A stretch of 32,248 bases of DNA from a virus. Of the stretch, positions 7,691 through 15,270 are shown in pieces (within the stretch, counting starts at the first letter, position 1; every line of letters begins with the position of its first letter). The stretch is from IMG/VR virus record IMGVR_UViG_3300043427_003151, positions 1 through 32,248 of that record. One strand, given 5' to 3'. Both the position numbers and the translations under genes were made by a program. The notes under the pieces were generated by a model, which saw only the letters and a list, made by a program, of their open reading frames with translations, made no database searches and was not told the origin of the DNA.

Positions 7691-8088
7691 GAATCGGATT
7701 CGGGGCTATGAAACACCAAATCTAGCAGCTCGGGCGGTTGGTAGTTCGGTCCCTTCAGAACTTTTCCATCTTCTCGCCTCACCGGCTTTCCGTCCTCGCC
7801 CAGCTTGCTCATGTTGCTTTCAAAGACACGAGACATTGCAGTATCGAGATCAATGTTCATGTATGCAGCCATTTGGTAGCAAACAAAAACAAGGTCCGAG
7901 AGTTCCTTCAACAGCTCGATTTTGCTGCCAATGTTAAATTCTTTGTCCTGGCACTCTACGCAAGCGCAGACTACTTCGTAATACTCTTCATTGATCAAGC
8001 GCTTTTGAAGCTGAAATCCAGCAATGCTGAAATGATTACTGAATCCAAAAGCCTCTCTAAATTCGTTGGCCTGCTGAAGAAGGGACAT
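7687..8088 (-). CDS. MazG-like nucleotide pyrophosphohydrolase
   Basis: A 133-residue protein. The metal-binding pattern of all-alpha NTP pyrophosphohydrolases is visible as INEEYYE (~32-38) and LLKELSDLVFVCYQMA (~60-75). The tail GKVLKGPNYQPP is typical of phage MazG-like proteins. Such enzymes remove non-canonical NTPs or shift nucleotide or alarmone pools during infection; the substrate is unknown. I start at the ATG at 8088. The longer in-frame extension would read through the terminator-like hairpin at 8113-8130. Confidence 0.8.
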   Translation of the reverse strand: MSLLQQANEFREAFGFSNHFSIAGFQLQKRLINEEYYEVVCACVECQDKEFNIGSKIELLKELSDLVFVCYQMAAYMNIDLDTAMSRVFESNMSKLGEDGKPVRREDGKVLKGPNYQPPELLDLVFHSPESDS

Positions 8089-8103
8089 GGGGGCAAAAAA
8101 TTG

Positions 8104-8130
8104 TAAAGAAAAGCCCCGACGAATCGGGGC
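8104..8130 (-). terminator. Terminator-like hairpin just upstream of the MazG-like start
   Basis: On the minus strand a GCCCCGATTCGTCGGGGC hairpin is followed by TTTTCTTT. It lies between the cyAbrB-like stop (8158) and the MazG-like ATG (8088), leaving too little room for a normal promoter between hairpin and ATG. It should stop or attenuate transcription from upstream, and so implies read-through or antitermination for the genes beyond. Confidence 0.75.
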
Positions 8131-8157
8131 CAGGAATCTCATGACGAGATCTTTGTA

Positions 8158-8700
8158 TCAGAGTTCCAGTTCGGCGGAAGTGTCGGCAGCTTCAGTGTCA
8201 CCGTCTGCGAACGCGATGATGGTGATACGACCAGGCTCGGCCTTCACTTCAACCTTGGTCTCGGGGGCAAAGCCGGCGACCTCGCTGTGACGGCCTCCGA
8301 CCACGATGCTGCCCTGCTTGCCCAGCTTGATCACCGGGGAACGGTTCTTGCGGGGGGCGTAGGCACGGGTGGCGGGGGCCAGCTCGATGCCGTTGGCGGC
8401 GTTGATGGCCTCGTGGAAGGTCTGCTTCTGGTAGGTGATCTTCTCTTCCCCAGTCTCGGGGTCGATGCGCTTGGAGTAGTAGCCAGCGCCGAACACGACC
8501 TCGTTGCTCGGGAGGCTGCGGTTGGCAAGAACGTAATCAAGCAGGGCTTGACCAACCAGACGCTCGCCCTTGATGATTTTGGGCTTTGCGGTTTCGGTGG
8601 TTGCTTCCATTTCCAGGGTGGCTTCAGCGGTAGGCATTTCGGTTGACTCGGGGGAAGTGGCGGTGTCGGTTTCTTCTGTGGTGGGTTTGCGGCGAGGCAT
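8158..8700 (-). CDS. cyAbrB-like transcriptional regulator
   Basis: A 180-residue protein. After a low-complexity Thr/Glu/Ala-rich N-terminus (~1-40), the core reads IIKGERLVGQALLDYV, an FGAGYYSKRI segment and TYQKQTFHEAINAANGI. It ends in an AbrB-like swapped-hairpin stretch (VIKLGKQGSIVVGGRHSEVA, FAPETKVEVKAEPGRITII). This order matches the cyanobacterial cyAbrB family, which binds DNA as a dimer and affects carbon/nitrogen genes. A phage copy could modify host or phage transcription. A -35/-10 pair lies just upstream and a terminator hairpin just downstream, so it may be a single-gene unit. Confidence 0.75.
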   Translation of the reverse strand: MPRRKPTTEETDTATSPESTEMPTAEATLEMEATTETAKPKIIKGERLVGQALLDYVLANRSLPSNEVVFGAGYYSKRIDPETGEEKITYQKQTFHEAINAANGIELAPATRAYAPRKNRSPVIKLGKQGSIVVGGRHSEVAGFAPETKVEVKAEPGRITIIAFADGDTEAADTSAELEL

Positions 8701-8724
8701 TTGCCTTTTGTTGACTGCCTGCTA

Positions 8725-8753
8725 ATCCTACAGCATGAGGGGCGGGCTTGCAA
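8725..8753 (-). promoter_or_regulatory. Putative sigma-70 promoter for the cyAbrB-like gene
   Basis: Minus strand: TTGCAA, a 17-base spacer, then TAGGAT, about 25 bases upstream of the ATG at 8700. The spacing is canonical and the hexamers are moderate matches. Confidence 0.5.
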
Positions 8754-8761
8754 GTAAAAAG

Positions 8762-9289
8762 TCAGAAGAGCAGAGCTTGGATTTGCCGCGAGGCGGCGAC
8801 CTCATCAAGACGAGTCACAGCGATTCGCGCCCCAGGCCCGTCTTCGCCTGCATAGACCTTGAGGCCAGAGACCGAAACAACCAGGGCGTCGTCGTCGTAA
8901 CAGACTTCTGTTAGAGCGTCGCCAATAGCACGGAGCATCTTATCACAGTCTTTGCGAGATGAGTGAAAAACGGGGGCGCTTGCTCTTACCTCGCCCCTTG
9001 CATCAAGATGGGACTTGGGGCGTGGCATGTAAAATATTGCCGAAACCATAAAAATGCCCTTCCTGTCCCAATCCTTTGGTTTCATTAGTCGCCCCATCTG
9101 AGCAACGGAATATCGCCACTCGTTCAGGCCCTTGTCCTGCTCGACCATGTTCACGATCGCCTTGGGCTTGCCGTCCTTGCCTGGAACCACTCGCCCGAAA
9201 GCGGTTTTGCTGCCCTGAGCAGCAGGGGCGCCAGAAACGAAGAACTCGATCTCGTTAGTCTTCGTCTTCCGAAGGGTCGATGATAACAT
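8762..9289 (-). CDS. RusA-family Holliday-junction resolvase
   Basis: A 175-residue protein. Family signs are IFYMPRPKSH, then HSSRKDCDKMLRAIGDAL and VCYDDDALVVSV, which place the conserved Asp residues of RusA-type endonucleases (DCDKMLRAIGDAL; DDD). It would cut branched DNA during replication and recombination, fitting the SSB, exonuclease and ERF genes nearby. The ATG overlaps the upstream gene by 35 bases; no later ATG keeps the N-terminal strand, so the overlap may be real. Confidence 0.85.
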   Translation of the reverse strand: MLSSTLRKTKTNEIEFFVSGAPAAQGSKTAFGRVVPGKDGKPKAIVNMVEQDKGLNEWRYSVAQMGRLMKPKDWDRKGIFMVSAIFYMPRPKSHLDARGEVRASAPVFHSSRKDCDKMLRAIGDALTEVCYDDDALVVSVSGLKVYAGEDGPGARIAVTRLDEVAASRQIQALLF

Positions 9290-9998
9290 GGTTTTCGACT
9301 GCCTCGTTGATCTTGTAAATCTCGATCAGCTTAGCAATCAAAACTCTGTTTTTTAGCTTGTCAAGCCTTGAGTTCAGCTCCCTGGCCAGGGCCTCGACCT
9401 CCTTGTAGGTGGGGGCGTGAGAAAGCCTAAGTGTCTTTACAGACTTAGCCTCTACAATATATCCTTCTTTTTTGTAAGCTTCTGGAATTGACTGGTATTT
9501 GCGCCCAGGCCCTATGTGAATTAAGATCTCGGGGTGGGTATTATGGATAATTGAAAGCATGTCATAGTATCTCATCCTTCTGTCCTCGCCCCCTTTCATT
9601 TCGGAAATGGCGATCGTCAGTCGCCTAAATTCCCAGTACGAGGGCGGAAAAACAAAAGATTTGGGATCTTCATTTTTGAGCCAGTCAATAAATCTTCTTG
9701 CGTATTTCCGCTTCGATTTATCGGCAAGTTCAAGGTGGGCGCAGTTGCCTAAAAACTCTGGCAAGTTTCTGATGCCAAGCCCATGACGAACATTAAACAA
9801 AAAGTCTTTGATTCCCGAAAGTTTTATTTCCCGCCCCTTGACGTTTTTGTAACCTTTGTAAACTTTTCTTTCTACGATTTCGTTCATCACCTCAAAAAAG
9901 AAAGGTGATTTCTGCCTGTTCATGATGGCAGGAAGATGCAGCTTTGCAGTGGCTACAAGCCTTGCATCGTAGAACTCGTCATTTTTGTCCTTCAGCAT
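9255..9998 (-). CDS. Hypothetical protein in the replication block
   Basis: A 247-residue basic, mostly helical protein without Cys clusters or membrane segments. Visible features are a Lys/Arg-rich middle (KSKRKYARRFIDWL), aromatic-rich VFPPSYWEFRRLTIAI, and a helical C-terminal third with an acidic end (DPSEDED). No family is recognised. It overlaps the kinase gene by 20 bases and RusA by 35 bases, so it probably belongs to the same transcription unit. DNA metabolism is a guess from position. Confidence 0.65.
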   Translation of the reverse strand: MLKDKNDEFYDARLVATAKLHLPAIMNRQKSPFFFEVMNEIVERKVYKGYKNVKGREIKLSGIKDFLFNVRHGLGIRNLPEFLGNCAHLELADKSKRKYARRFIDWLKNEDPKSFVFPPSYWEFRRLTIAISEMKGGEDRRMRYYDMLSIIHNTHPEILIHIGPGRKYQSIPEAYKKEGYIVEAKSVKTLRLSHAPTYKEVEALARELNSRLDKLKNRVLIAKLIEIYKINEAVENHVIIDPSEDED

Positions 9999-10536
9999 TG
10001 ATCAGGAAGCTGCTCAGCTTGTCGTGCAGATCTTGAATTGACCCGTCGTTTACGATAATACGAGAGAAACCATCCCAATGATCAAGCTGGCCCTCGGAGG
10101 AATGATTTTCGCCATTCTCGGTTCCGGGGCGAATAATCTTCCATATTTCCCCGCCCATCTCCTTGATAGCCATTGCTTCATTGAGAAATCTCACATCGTC
10201 TGCTACCACGAAAGAACCAAGAGATTTCACTTTCGCCTCCCAACATTTAATCCAAAATCTTTTTTCGATTTTTTCTCGCCCCCACTCTGTTCCAAGTGTT
10301 TGCATTAGCGTTCTGATTCTTACGCCAAGCTCAGGGACGATATATTCCTTCTTCAGGATCAGCTCTTCCGCTTCGCACATTGAATAGCCGATCTCCATCA
10401 GCATGGCCTTCAACATTCTTTTCAGGGTTGAAGCAAATGGGACAATCTCCCAGCCATAGTCTTCTAGGTAGCTTGCAACAGTTGACTTGCCCGAGCCGGG
10501 GGCGGGGCTGTAAAGACCAATGATTTTGATGCTCAT
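9979..10536 (-). CDS. Deoxynucleoside monophosphate kinase-like P-loop protein
   Basis: A 185-residue protein. The N-terminal GLYSPAPGSGKSTVASYL contains a Walker A loop. Later motifs are MQTLGTEWGREKI, FVVADDVRFLNEA and IIRPG. This matches phage dNMP kinases (T4 gp1-like), which convert dNMPs to dNDPs for phage DNA synthesis. It works beside the deaminase and MazG-like genes in nucleotide supply. A terminator-like hairpin lies about 20 bases upstream of its start, with no room for a promoter between. Confidence 0.82.
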   Translation of the reverse strand: MSIKIIGLYSPAPGSGKSTVASYLEDYGWEIVPFASTLKRMLKAMLMEIGYSMCEAEELILKKEYIVPELGVRIRTLMQTLGTEWGREKIEKRFWIKCWEAKVKSLGSFVVADDVRFLNEAMAIKEMGGEIWKIIRPGTENGENHSSEGQLDHWDGFSRIIVNDGSIQDLHDKLSSFLINAEGQK

Positions 10537-10556
10537 TGCAAAAGTTGATAGTTGAA

Positions 10557-10576
10557 AGCCCCCTGTTACGGGGGCT
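10557..10576 (-). terminator. Terminator-like hairpin before the dNMP kinase start
   Basis: On the minus strand AGCCCCCGTAACAGGGGGCT is followed by TTCAACT, about 20 bases upstream of the kinase ATG. The stem is 7 bp and GC-rich with a short loop. The U-run is weak, so attenuation or mRNA end protection is also possible. The 234 bases upstream to the SSB gene hold only a 16-codon frame (MSRFRTKSGILGGIKE) that I do not call. Confidence 0.55.
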
Positions 10577-10770
10577 ATGCCTGGGCTTACAAGCTTATTC
10601 CTTGATGCCGCCCAGAATACCTGACTTGGTACGGAACCGCGACATTCCCTTCAGAGACCGCTGATTGCATCTTTACCTTTCGCCTGCCACATGGCCCGAG
10701 TAGCAGAGGTTTTGATGCGCGGAGGAAAGCTCCTGCCATGAGTCGAAGCATTCGCTATGCCAGGCTTTCA

Positions 10771-11145
10771 TCAGAACGGCACTTCGTCCTCTTCTTCCTC
10801 GTCAGAGGAACGCAGAGGGCGCAGCGGGGCGGGGGCATCCTTGGAGGGATTGGGCGGGATCGAGAAACCAGATCCGTTCATGTAAACCTGGGAATACTTC
10901 GTCCCATCCTTCTTGGTCTTTTCGATTACAGCAGAAATGGTGCCGCTTAGCGTGACCTGATCCCCATCGTTGATAAACTTTTCGATGGGCGCCATTCGCT
11001 TGCCATAAAACTTGGCGTTCACATAGAAGACATTTTTGCCTCCATCGCCCTTGCAGCGAATGCCAATTGAAATCGAATCCCCATAATCGCTGTTTTCGAT
11101 TCTGGGTTTGCCGGAGACGTAACCGACAGCAGTGAGAGAAAGCAT
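10771..11145 (-). CDS. ssb: Single-stranded DNA-binding protein
   Basis: A 124-residue protein with a short OB-fold (~1-95: ISIGIRCKG, VFYVNAKFYGKR, GDQVTLSGTISAV) and a linker ending in the acidic tip DEEEEDEVPF. That tip matches the SSB C-terminal motif that recruits partner proteins. It would coat single-stranded DNA in replication and ERF-mediated annealing. It is shorter than bacterial SSB (about 170 residues). It follows the exonuclease gene by about 18 bases. Confidence 0.88.
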   Translation of the reverse strand: MLSLTAVGYVSGKPRIENSDYGDSISIGIRCKGDGGKNVFYVNAKFYGKRMAPIEKFINDGDQVTLSGTISAVIEKTKKDGTKYSQVYMNGSGFSIPPNPSKDAPAPLRPLRSSDEEEEDEVPF

Positions 11146-11163
11146 GATTGTTTTGCGAGTGTG

Positions 11164-11949
11164 TTAGATAGAAAGTTCTTCGGCTTCCTCTTGCACCGGG
11201 CGAGGAAGTTTACAGTCAATCAGTTCGCAATAGGCGGAGAACCGCTCAACAAACCCAAGGACTGCCTTCTTCAGCTCGGCTGAATCAAGAATGTGAAGCT
11301 GTGGCTCTCTCCAGTCGTAACAGACGCATATTACACCCTGTTTGATCAAAGTGTCAAGTTCGCCGTTTCTGACCCCGATGTTGTGAGCCAGGGCGTAGGC
11401 CCCGATCTGCAGGAAAGCATCCTTGTACTTTGACTTAGGCTTTGTTTTTTTACCCTTCTCCTCGTTTTCGTATTCCTTGTAAGACCTGACCGTTTTCCAG
11501 TCCCAAATAGAATATTTATCTCTAAACTTAAATCTTGCATCAGCGGTCCCGGCGTATCCCTCAGGGCAAAACAGCACACCCTCAAGAGAGAAATCTTTCC
11601 TGAGTTTTTCGCCCTCGGTATTCTCTCGCTTAATCTCTTCAAGCAGTGGGTTGATGTAAAATAAATACTCGTTAATGTTGTAGTTTACGATTTCCTCATA
11701 AGTTCCTTCGTCTTCGTGACCAGCAGTAGAAATTCCGAGCAAAGTGCTTTCAATCTCTGCGTGAATGATCTTCCCCCTGCGCTGCGCTCTAATTACAATC
11801 TCCTCCCAGTCTGGTTCATTTCTACGCCAAAACTCAAGACCCTTTTGCTTGCTGGGGTCAAACATTTCACTTGTCGCCCCTAGCACAATACTAACAGAAG
11901 CGTACTCCTCGTTGTCTTTGATGTAAAAACCTGAAGTTGGGTGAACCAT
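11164..11949 (-). CDS. PD-(D/E)XK exonuclease (RecB/Cas4-like)
   Basis: A 261-residue protein. RRGKIIHAEIES (~58-69) is the conserved His/Glu helix of RecB-like nucleases. GYAGTADARFKF, then SIWDWKTV (~150-170), give the D...D-x-K active site, and AFLQIGAYALAHN is the following Q-x-x-x-Y helix. It probably resects double-strand ends to give substrate for the ERF annealing protein and SSB. No cysteine cluster typical of Cas4 is seen, so I call it a phage exonuclease rather than Cas4. Confidence 0.82.
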   Translation of the reverse strand: MVHPTSGFYIKDNEEYASVSIVLGATSEMFDPSKQKGLEFWRRNEPDWEEIVIRAQRRGKIIHAEIESTLLGISTAGHEDEGTYEEIVNYNINEYLFYINPLLEEIKRENTEGEKLRKDFSLEGVLFCPEGYAGTADARFKFRDKYSIWDWKTVRSYKEYENEEKGKKTKPKSKYKDAFLQIGAYALAHNIGVRNGELDTLIKQGVICVCYDWREPQLHILDSAELKKAVLGFVERFSAYCELIDCKLPRPVQEEAEELSI

Positions 11950-11988
11950 TTTGAAAACCTGCTAGAATTTAGTAAATGACTGATTCAG

Positions 11989-12294
11989 ATGCAGTCCAGA
12001 ATCGAGGAAACAGTTCTCGTCCACTCTCGCACGGTTCGCTCTCGGTTCAGACAAGACATCTTTGAAAGTTGGGATTACAAGTGTGCTTATTGTGGCGAGC
12101 ACGCTGAAAGCCTTGACCACGTACTGCCAAAAATGAAAGGGGGGCTGACAGTCGCCAAAAACCTTGTTCCCGCATGTTTGCCCTGCAACAGAAAGAAGGG
12201 GCATCGAGAAGTTTTCAGTTGGTGGCGAGAGCAGCCCTACTGGTCTGAAATTGGGCGGGATAAGCTAATTGACTGGCTAGTTAGAGAGGCTTGA
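11989..12294 (+). CDS. HNH endonuclease
   Basis: A 101-residue protein with the complete HNH signature: CAYCG (zinc Cys pair), ESLDHVLPKMKGG (catalytic His), AKNLVPACLPCNRKKG (Asn and the second Cys pair). It is on the strand opposite to its neighbours and overlaps the end of the following minus gene by 18 bases. Small stand-alone HNH genes in phages are often homing endonucleases, or packaging-associated when next to terminase. No terminase is adjacent here, so homing is the likelier role. Confidence 0.88.
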   Translation: MQSRIEETVLVHSRTVRSRFRQDIFESWDYKCAYCGEHAESLDHVLPKMKGGLTVAKNLVPACLPCNRKKGHREVFSWWREQPYWSEIGRDKLIDWLVREA

Positions 12295-12624
12295 TTCCTC
12301 TTTCCACTGGACTTCTGCTGGTTGGCACTTGCGAAGGAGGTACAGAACACGTTGCGCTTGCTTGCCGTTCAGCAACTGAGTTACGTCAACCTGAACTGCA
12401 TGTTCAGTATCAACGATGATTTCAATTGCTGTGGTTTGACTTGGATCAATTCCAAGAATCTCTGACAGCTCTTTTGCAAACCAACCATGCCCCGTAACAA
12501 ATCCAAGCTCGGGCTCGGGCTCGGGCTTTTTCTTTGCGGGGGCGTAAACAAACTGAATTGCGATCAGAGCTGGAAGGGTAAGGATCAGGCAGCAAATTGC
12601 ATACTGAAAAGTATCAATCATCAC
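12277..12624 (-). CDS. Single-pass membrane protein
   Basis: A 115-residue protein. Residues ~6-26 (FQYAICCLILTLPALIAIQF) form one hydrophobic helix, followed by a Lys/Pro/Glu-rich linker and a soluble C-terminal part of ~80 residues. It starts by ATGA overlap with the ERF gene stop. No family is recognised. The cytoplasmic part may be tethered to the membrane; its role beside a recombination gene is unknown. Confidence 0.6.
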   Translation of the reverse strand: MMIDTFQYAICCLILTLPALIAIQFVYAPAKKKPEPEPELGFVTGHGWFAKELSEILGIDPSQTTAIEIIVDTEHAVQVDVTQLLNGKQAQRVLYLLRKCQPAEVQWKEESSLSN

Positions 12625-13397
12625 TCGTCCTCATCGCCCTTGAACAGGCTTTCGGCTGCTTTCTCAAGAGCCTCGATGCTATTGCTCTTGGGCTTGTCAA
12701 CTACGGGGGGTTGAACAATCTGTTCGCCCTTGCTATTTTTTCCAGCGTTCAAGTTTGAGATCAACTTGGAATCTGCAATCTTGTAAGCCTGAGTTGCTTT
12801 GGAGTCAGCAATCTCAGAGAAGTTGCTTGCACTGCAGAGCTTCAGGAAGGTTGTCTGGCCAAATGCCGTCAGCCCAAGCTCCTTCAGCTTCATCTCCAGC
12901 TCCTCCTGGATCGGGGCCTGGCGGGCCGGGGCGACGGAATCCCCTGGGGAGTAGGCGCGGGTCTTCTTGGCGGCCTGAGTGGGCTCCTGGGCGGGGCCTG
13001 GGCCGCTCTTGGGCGCCCCGAGAGTGGCGTCAAGCTCATCGTGCTCAACGATCTCCATTGCCGTTACCCAGAGATAACGACGGAGATATGTTTGCACCGC
13101 CCCAAGGTTTTGAATGTCATGAGCCCCCTTGAGGGCGGCAGAAGACATCGGGCTGTTAATTTGAATCCCAGGGCCTTCGGGGTCTTCCGTATCAAGAATC
13201 GTCAGATTTGCACTTTCCGCCCCATAGCTCACGATTCCGCACAGGCCAACCTGAGCAAAGATTTCTTGAACTGTTGGCAGGAAGTCGCCAAGTTCAAAGT
13301 AGTTGTAACCTGCAAATTTATTGCGCCCGGTCTTTTTCAGCTCACGACGCTGAAGCTCGGTGCGGGCCTGGTTGAGCTTGGAATAGACGTTGGCCAT
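12621..13397 (-). CDS. erf: ERF-family single-strand annealing protein
   Basis: A 258-residue protein. The N-terminal ~130 residues carry the ERF pattern: ARTELQRRELKKTGRNKFAG, YNYFELGDFLPTVQEIF, SSAALKGAHDIQNLGAVQTY and LRRYLWVTAMEIVEHD. ERF proteins anneal complementary single strands, promoting recombination and circularisation of phage DNA. A Pro/Ala/Gln-rich linker (~130-165) leads to a small helical C-terminal domain, then a Lys/Asp/Glu tail. A good -35/-10 pair precedes it, so it heads a minus-strand operon. Confidence 0.92.
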   Translation of the reverse strand: MANVYSKLNQARTELQRRELKKTGRNKFAGYNYFELGDFLPTVQEIFAQVGLCGIVSYGAESANLTILDTEDPEGPGIQINSPMSSAALKGAHDIQNLGAVQTYLRRYLWVTAMEIVEHDELDATLGAPKSGPGPAQEPTQAAKKTRAYSPGDSVAPARQAPIQEELEMKLKELGLTAFGQTTFLKLCSASNFSEIADSKATQAYKIADSKLISNLNAGKNSKGEQIVQPPVVDKPKSNSIEALEKAAESLFKGDEDE

Positions 13398-13447
13398 AGA
13401 TTCTGTCTCTGAGGGGCGTAGGATGGTCGAATCCCCCTTCGGCTAAC

Positions 13448-13476
13448 AAGGTAGGACCATTGGGGCCATTTGTCAA
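13448..13476 (-). promoter_or_regulatory. Putative sigma-70 promoter for the ERF operon
   Basis: Minus strand: consensus TTGACA, a 17-base spacer, then TACCTT, about 50 bases upstream of the ERF ATG. The divergent + gene starts at 13488, so this short region probably serves both directions. Confidence 0.6.
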
Positions 13477-13487
13477 GAACCGGGGCG

Positions 13488-13775
13488 ATGCACACAAGAG
13501 GAAGCACGAACCTGAATCGAATCCTCCGTGTCACCGCGCACCTTCTTTTTGAGAAGGGGCAGGATGTCGGAGAAGTCTACGGTCTGATGCAGGGGTTTGT
13601 TGACAGATATATGCTGCAAAAGTGGTACGAGGCGTACTGCTCTCACAACGGGCTGCCGAATGATGTGAATCGGGCGAAGAATAAATTTCGCCTGCCGATG
13701 CCCCCGATCAACTGGGACGAGATCACCGTGGAGGCATTAGAAGAAAAAACTCAGTCGCATCTTGACTGGCTGTGA
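13488..13775 (+). CDS. Hypothetical protein
   Basis: A 95-residue protein starting MHTRGSTNLNRILR, followed by aromatic-rich VDRYMLQKWYEAYCSHNGLP and a Pro-rich PMPPINWDEIT segment. It is divergent from ERF. I use the ATG at 13488; a TTG 18 bases upstream is possible. No family is recognised. The mix of charged and aromatic residues looks like a genuine soluble protein. Confidence 0.6.
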   Translation: MHTRGSTNLNRILRVTAHLLFEKGQDVGEVYGLMQGFVDRYMLQKWYEAYCSHNGLPNDVNRAKNKFRLPMPPINWDEITVEALEEKTQSHLDWL

Positions 13776-13825
13776 CCCCCTGGCCTGACGGCTAACCTGA
13801 GGGATGCCGATACGCTGCTTCAGTC

Positions 13826-14041
13826 ATGGCATCTGCCCTTGCTTTTTCAAATGGCAACCAGGGCGAAACAGAACAGAAAACCGTACACACCATTCCACCT
13901 ATCATCCGAGATCTGCTCGGTGATCTTGCTGAAATCAGGCGCGTTACTCTGACTGAATCACCTCAAATCCTTCCCTTGATCGCCCCCTCTCTGATCGAGG
14001 CAGAAGTTCACATTCGGCAACTCTGGGCCTCTCAAATGTAA
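13826..14041 (+). CDS. Small hypothetical protein
   Basis: A 71-residue protein, helical in its second half (IIRDLLGDLAEIRRVTL, SLIEAEVHIRQLW). It starts about 50 bases after the preceding gene and ends 5 bases before the next one, so it probably sits in a three-gene + operon. No family is recognised. Confidence 0.5.
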   Translation: MASALAFSNGNQGETEQKTVHTIPPIIRDLLGDLAEIRRVTLTESPQILPLIAPSLIEAEVHIRQLWASQM

Positions 14042-14046
14042 TCATC

Positions 14047-14310
14047 ATGGCTGGTCGCAGCAGGACATCTCGCTACTACGCCTCCAACCCGGAGGCCAGG
14101 CGCAAGAGGAATGCGTATCAGCGCAAATACAATAAAAAGCCCTCGGTGAAAGACGCCTCAGAAGAGAGGTGGACCGAGAGACGGCGGAGGGGGATTGCTG
14201 GCAAAGGGGGGAAAGATCTAAGTCACACCAAAGATGGGAAAATGGTGCTTGAAAGCCCCAAAAGGAATAGGGCGAGAAACGGCAGTAACGGTAAGAGCAC
14301 CAAAAAATAA
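14047..14310 (+). CDS. Conserved basic phage protein
   Basis: An 87-residue, strongly basic protein: SRYYASNPEARRKRNAYQRK, then GKGGKDLSHTKDGKMVLE and a closing KRNRARNGSNGKSTKK. I recall this layout (an ArgLys-rich helix, KDxSHTK, then RNRxRN) from short proteins of cyanophages and other phages. The DxSH / NR spacing loosely recalls an HNH nuclease, but no zinc cysteines are present. Nucleic-acid binding is likely from charge. Its stop lies 3 bases from the convergent minus gene. Confidence 0.6.
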   Translation: MAGRSRTSRYYASNPEARRKRNAYQRKYNKKPSVKDASEERWTERRRRGIAGKGGKDLSHTKDGKMVLESPKRNRARNGSNGKSTKK

Positions 14311-14313
14311 GGG

Positions 14314-14685
14314 CTACGGGATAATACCCAGATAGCCCTGTGTTTCTGCTGCGTTGGCCACAGAAAGCGTTTCGATGCAGTCAAATACAGTTGACCAGCA
14401 AGCTGTCACTGATCTGATTGCTTCTTTTTGCGCCATCATGTCACCGTCTTCCTTGGCCTCGATTTCATCCAAGAAGAAAGCCATCTTTCTTTCGCACCCG
14501 AGAAGAATAACCTGAGCCAGGTAAACCTTCTCCGAGAATGAGATGTTGAGGCTCTCTGCCATGCTCACCACTAGGGCAACTGACGCTGATGGCTTTGCAA
14601 CCTGGGGATCATCCAGTTCGTCTCTGAAGTTATCGTCGTCGTTGAGATAGCTGTTCATCTTGCTCGTGGCAAGTTGCGTAATCAC
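14314..14685 (-). CDS. Hypothetical acidic protein
   Basis: A 123-residue acidic, helical protein (AESLNISFSEKVYLAQVILL, KMAFFLDEIEAKEDGDMM). I use a GTG start one base after the upstream stop, with a GGAGGAGG stretch about 13 bases upstream. An in-frame ATG at 14658 would give 114 residues. No family is recognised. It ends an eight-gene minus operon of mostly small genes. Confidence 0.55.
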   Translation of the reverse strand: MITQLATSKMNSYLNDDDNFRDELDDPQVAKPSASVALVVSMAESLNISFSEKVYLAQVILLGCERKMAFFLDEIEAKEDGDMMAQKEAIRSVTACWSTVFDCIETLSVANAAETQGYLGIIP

Positions 14686-14686
14686 T

Positions 14687-14854
14687 TTAACAGTCTTCCC
14701 TCCTCCTCCAGGTGCGACTGTGACACCAGAACTCTCTGAGCCTTACGCCCTTCCAATGCATTAACGTTTCAGGTTCCTGCTTGCCCCATCTCACCATTCC
14801 ACGGGGATCTGCATCTTCCGCCGTTGGTAGCCTGTCCTTGATCCACTCTGTCAT
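14687..14854 (-). CDS. Small protein with DUF551-like opening
   Basis: A 55-residue protein starting MTEWIKDRLPTAEDADPRG, later EFWCHSRTWRRRED. The WIKDRLPT-x-ED opening is a pattern I know from short phage proteins (DUF551-like), function unknown. The ATG overlaps the upstream gene's TGA (ATGA), which fixes the start. It is too short for many automated callers. Confidence 0.6.
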   Translation of the reverse strand: MTEWIKDRLPTAEDADPRGMVRWGKQEPETLMHWKGVRLREFWCHSRTWRRREDC

Positions 14855-15270
14855 TGATCCTCCCCGATAAGATTGGTGATTTCTTGCATTGTCATTGTTT
14901 TAAGTTCTGACAACTGAATTGTATCGCCCTTCAGTTCGGCAATTGCCTGAGCGCGCCCATGCTCGTAGCCAAGCTTCATTTCAGCCTTGTAACCCTCCTG
15001 GGTGTCGAGTCTCAAATTTCGTAGTGTTCTGTGGGCGTCTATTAGCTTATGAATTGTCAATGTTTCCGGGTGATTGTGGATCTCGATTGAATAGGCTCTT
15101 AGTGCTTGCACCTCAGACGAGATTCGATTGTTTACCCACGAGGCCCCGCAAAATATAAAATCTTCGACAGACCAAAACAAAACAGATGTAGAGGATTCCA
15201 AAATCTCTTTCCATATCTTTCTAATATCATCTTCGTTAGGCAAGATTGAAAGTTTGTTCAAAAAAGTCAT
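14851..15270 (-). CDS. Hypothetical protein
   Basis: A 139-residue protein. The first half has aromatic/hydrophobic content (TSVLFWSVEDFIFCGASW); the second half is helical and charged (HRTLRNLRLDTQEGYKAEM, HGRAQAIAELKGD). There is no signal peptide or known motif. ATGA overlaps at both ends show tight translational coupling. Confidence 0.6.
   Translation of the reverse strand: MTFLNKLSILPNEDDIRKIWKEILESSTSVLFWSVEDFIFCGASWVNNRISSEVQALRAYSIEIHNHPETLTIHKLIDAHRTLRNLRLDTQEGYKAEMKLGYEHGRAQAIAELKGDTIQLSELKTMTMQEITNLIGEDQ

Noticed and set aside
10600-10770. Small minus-strand gene ending MSRFRTKSGILGGIKE
   Set aside because: The frame upstream is closed by a TAA, leaving only 16 codons. There is too little to support a gene.
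11989-12294. IscB/HEARO-type system
   Set aside because: The HNH protein is only 101 residues and lacks RuvC and PLMP parts. No adjacent omega-RNA-like region is visible.
13410-13455. tRNA-like 3' end (GGTCGAATCCCCC near ERF)
   Set aside because: The flanks do not give a T-stem, and no acceptor, D or anticodon arm can be built. It overlaps the ERF promoter.
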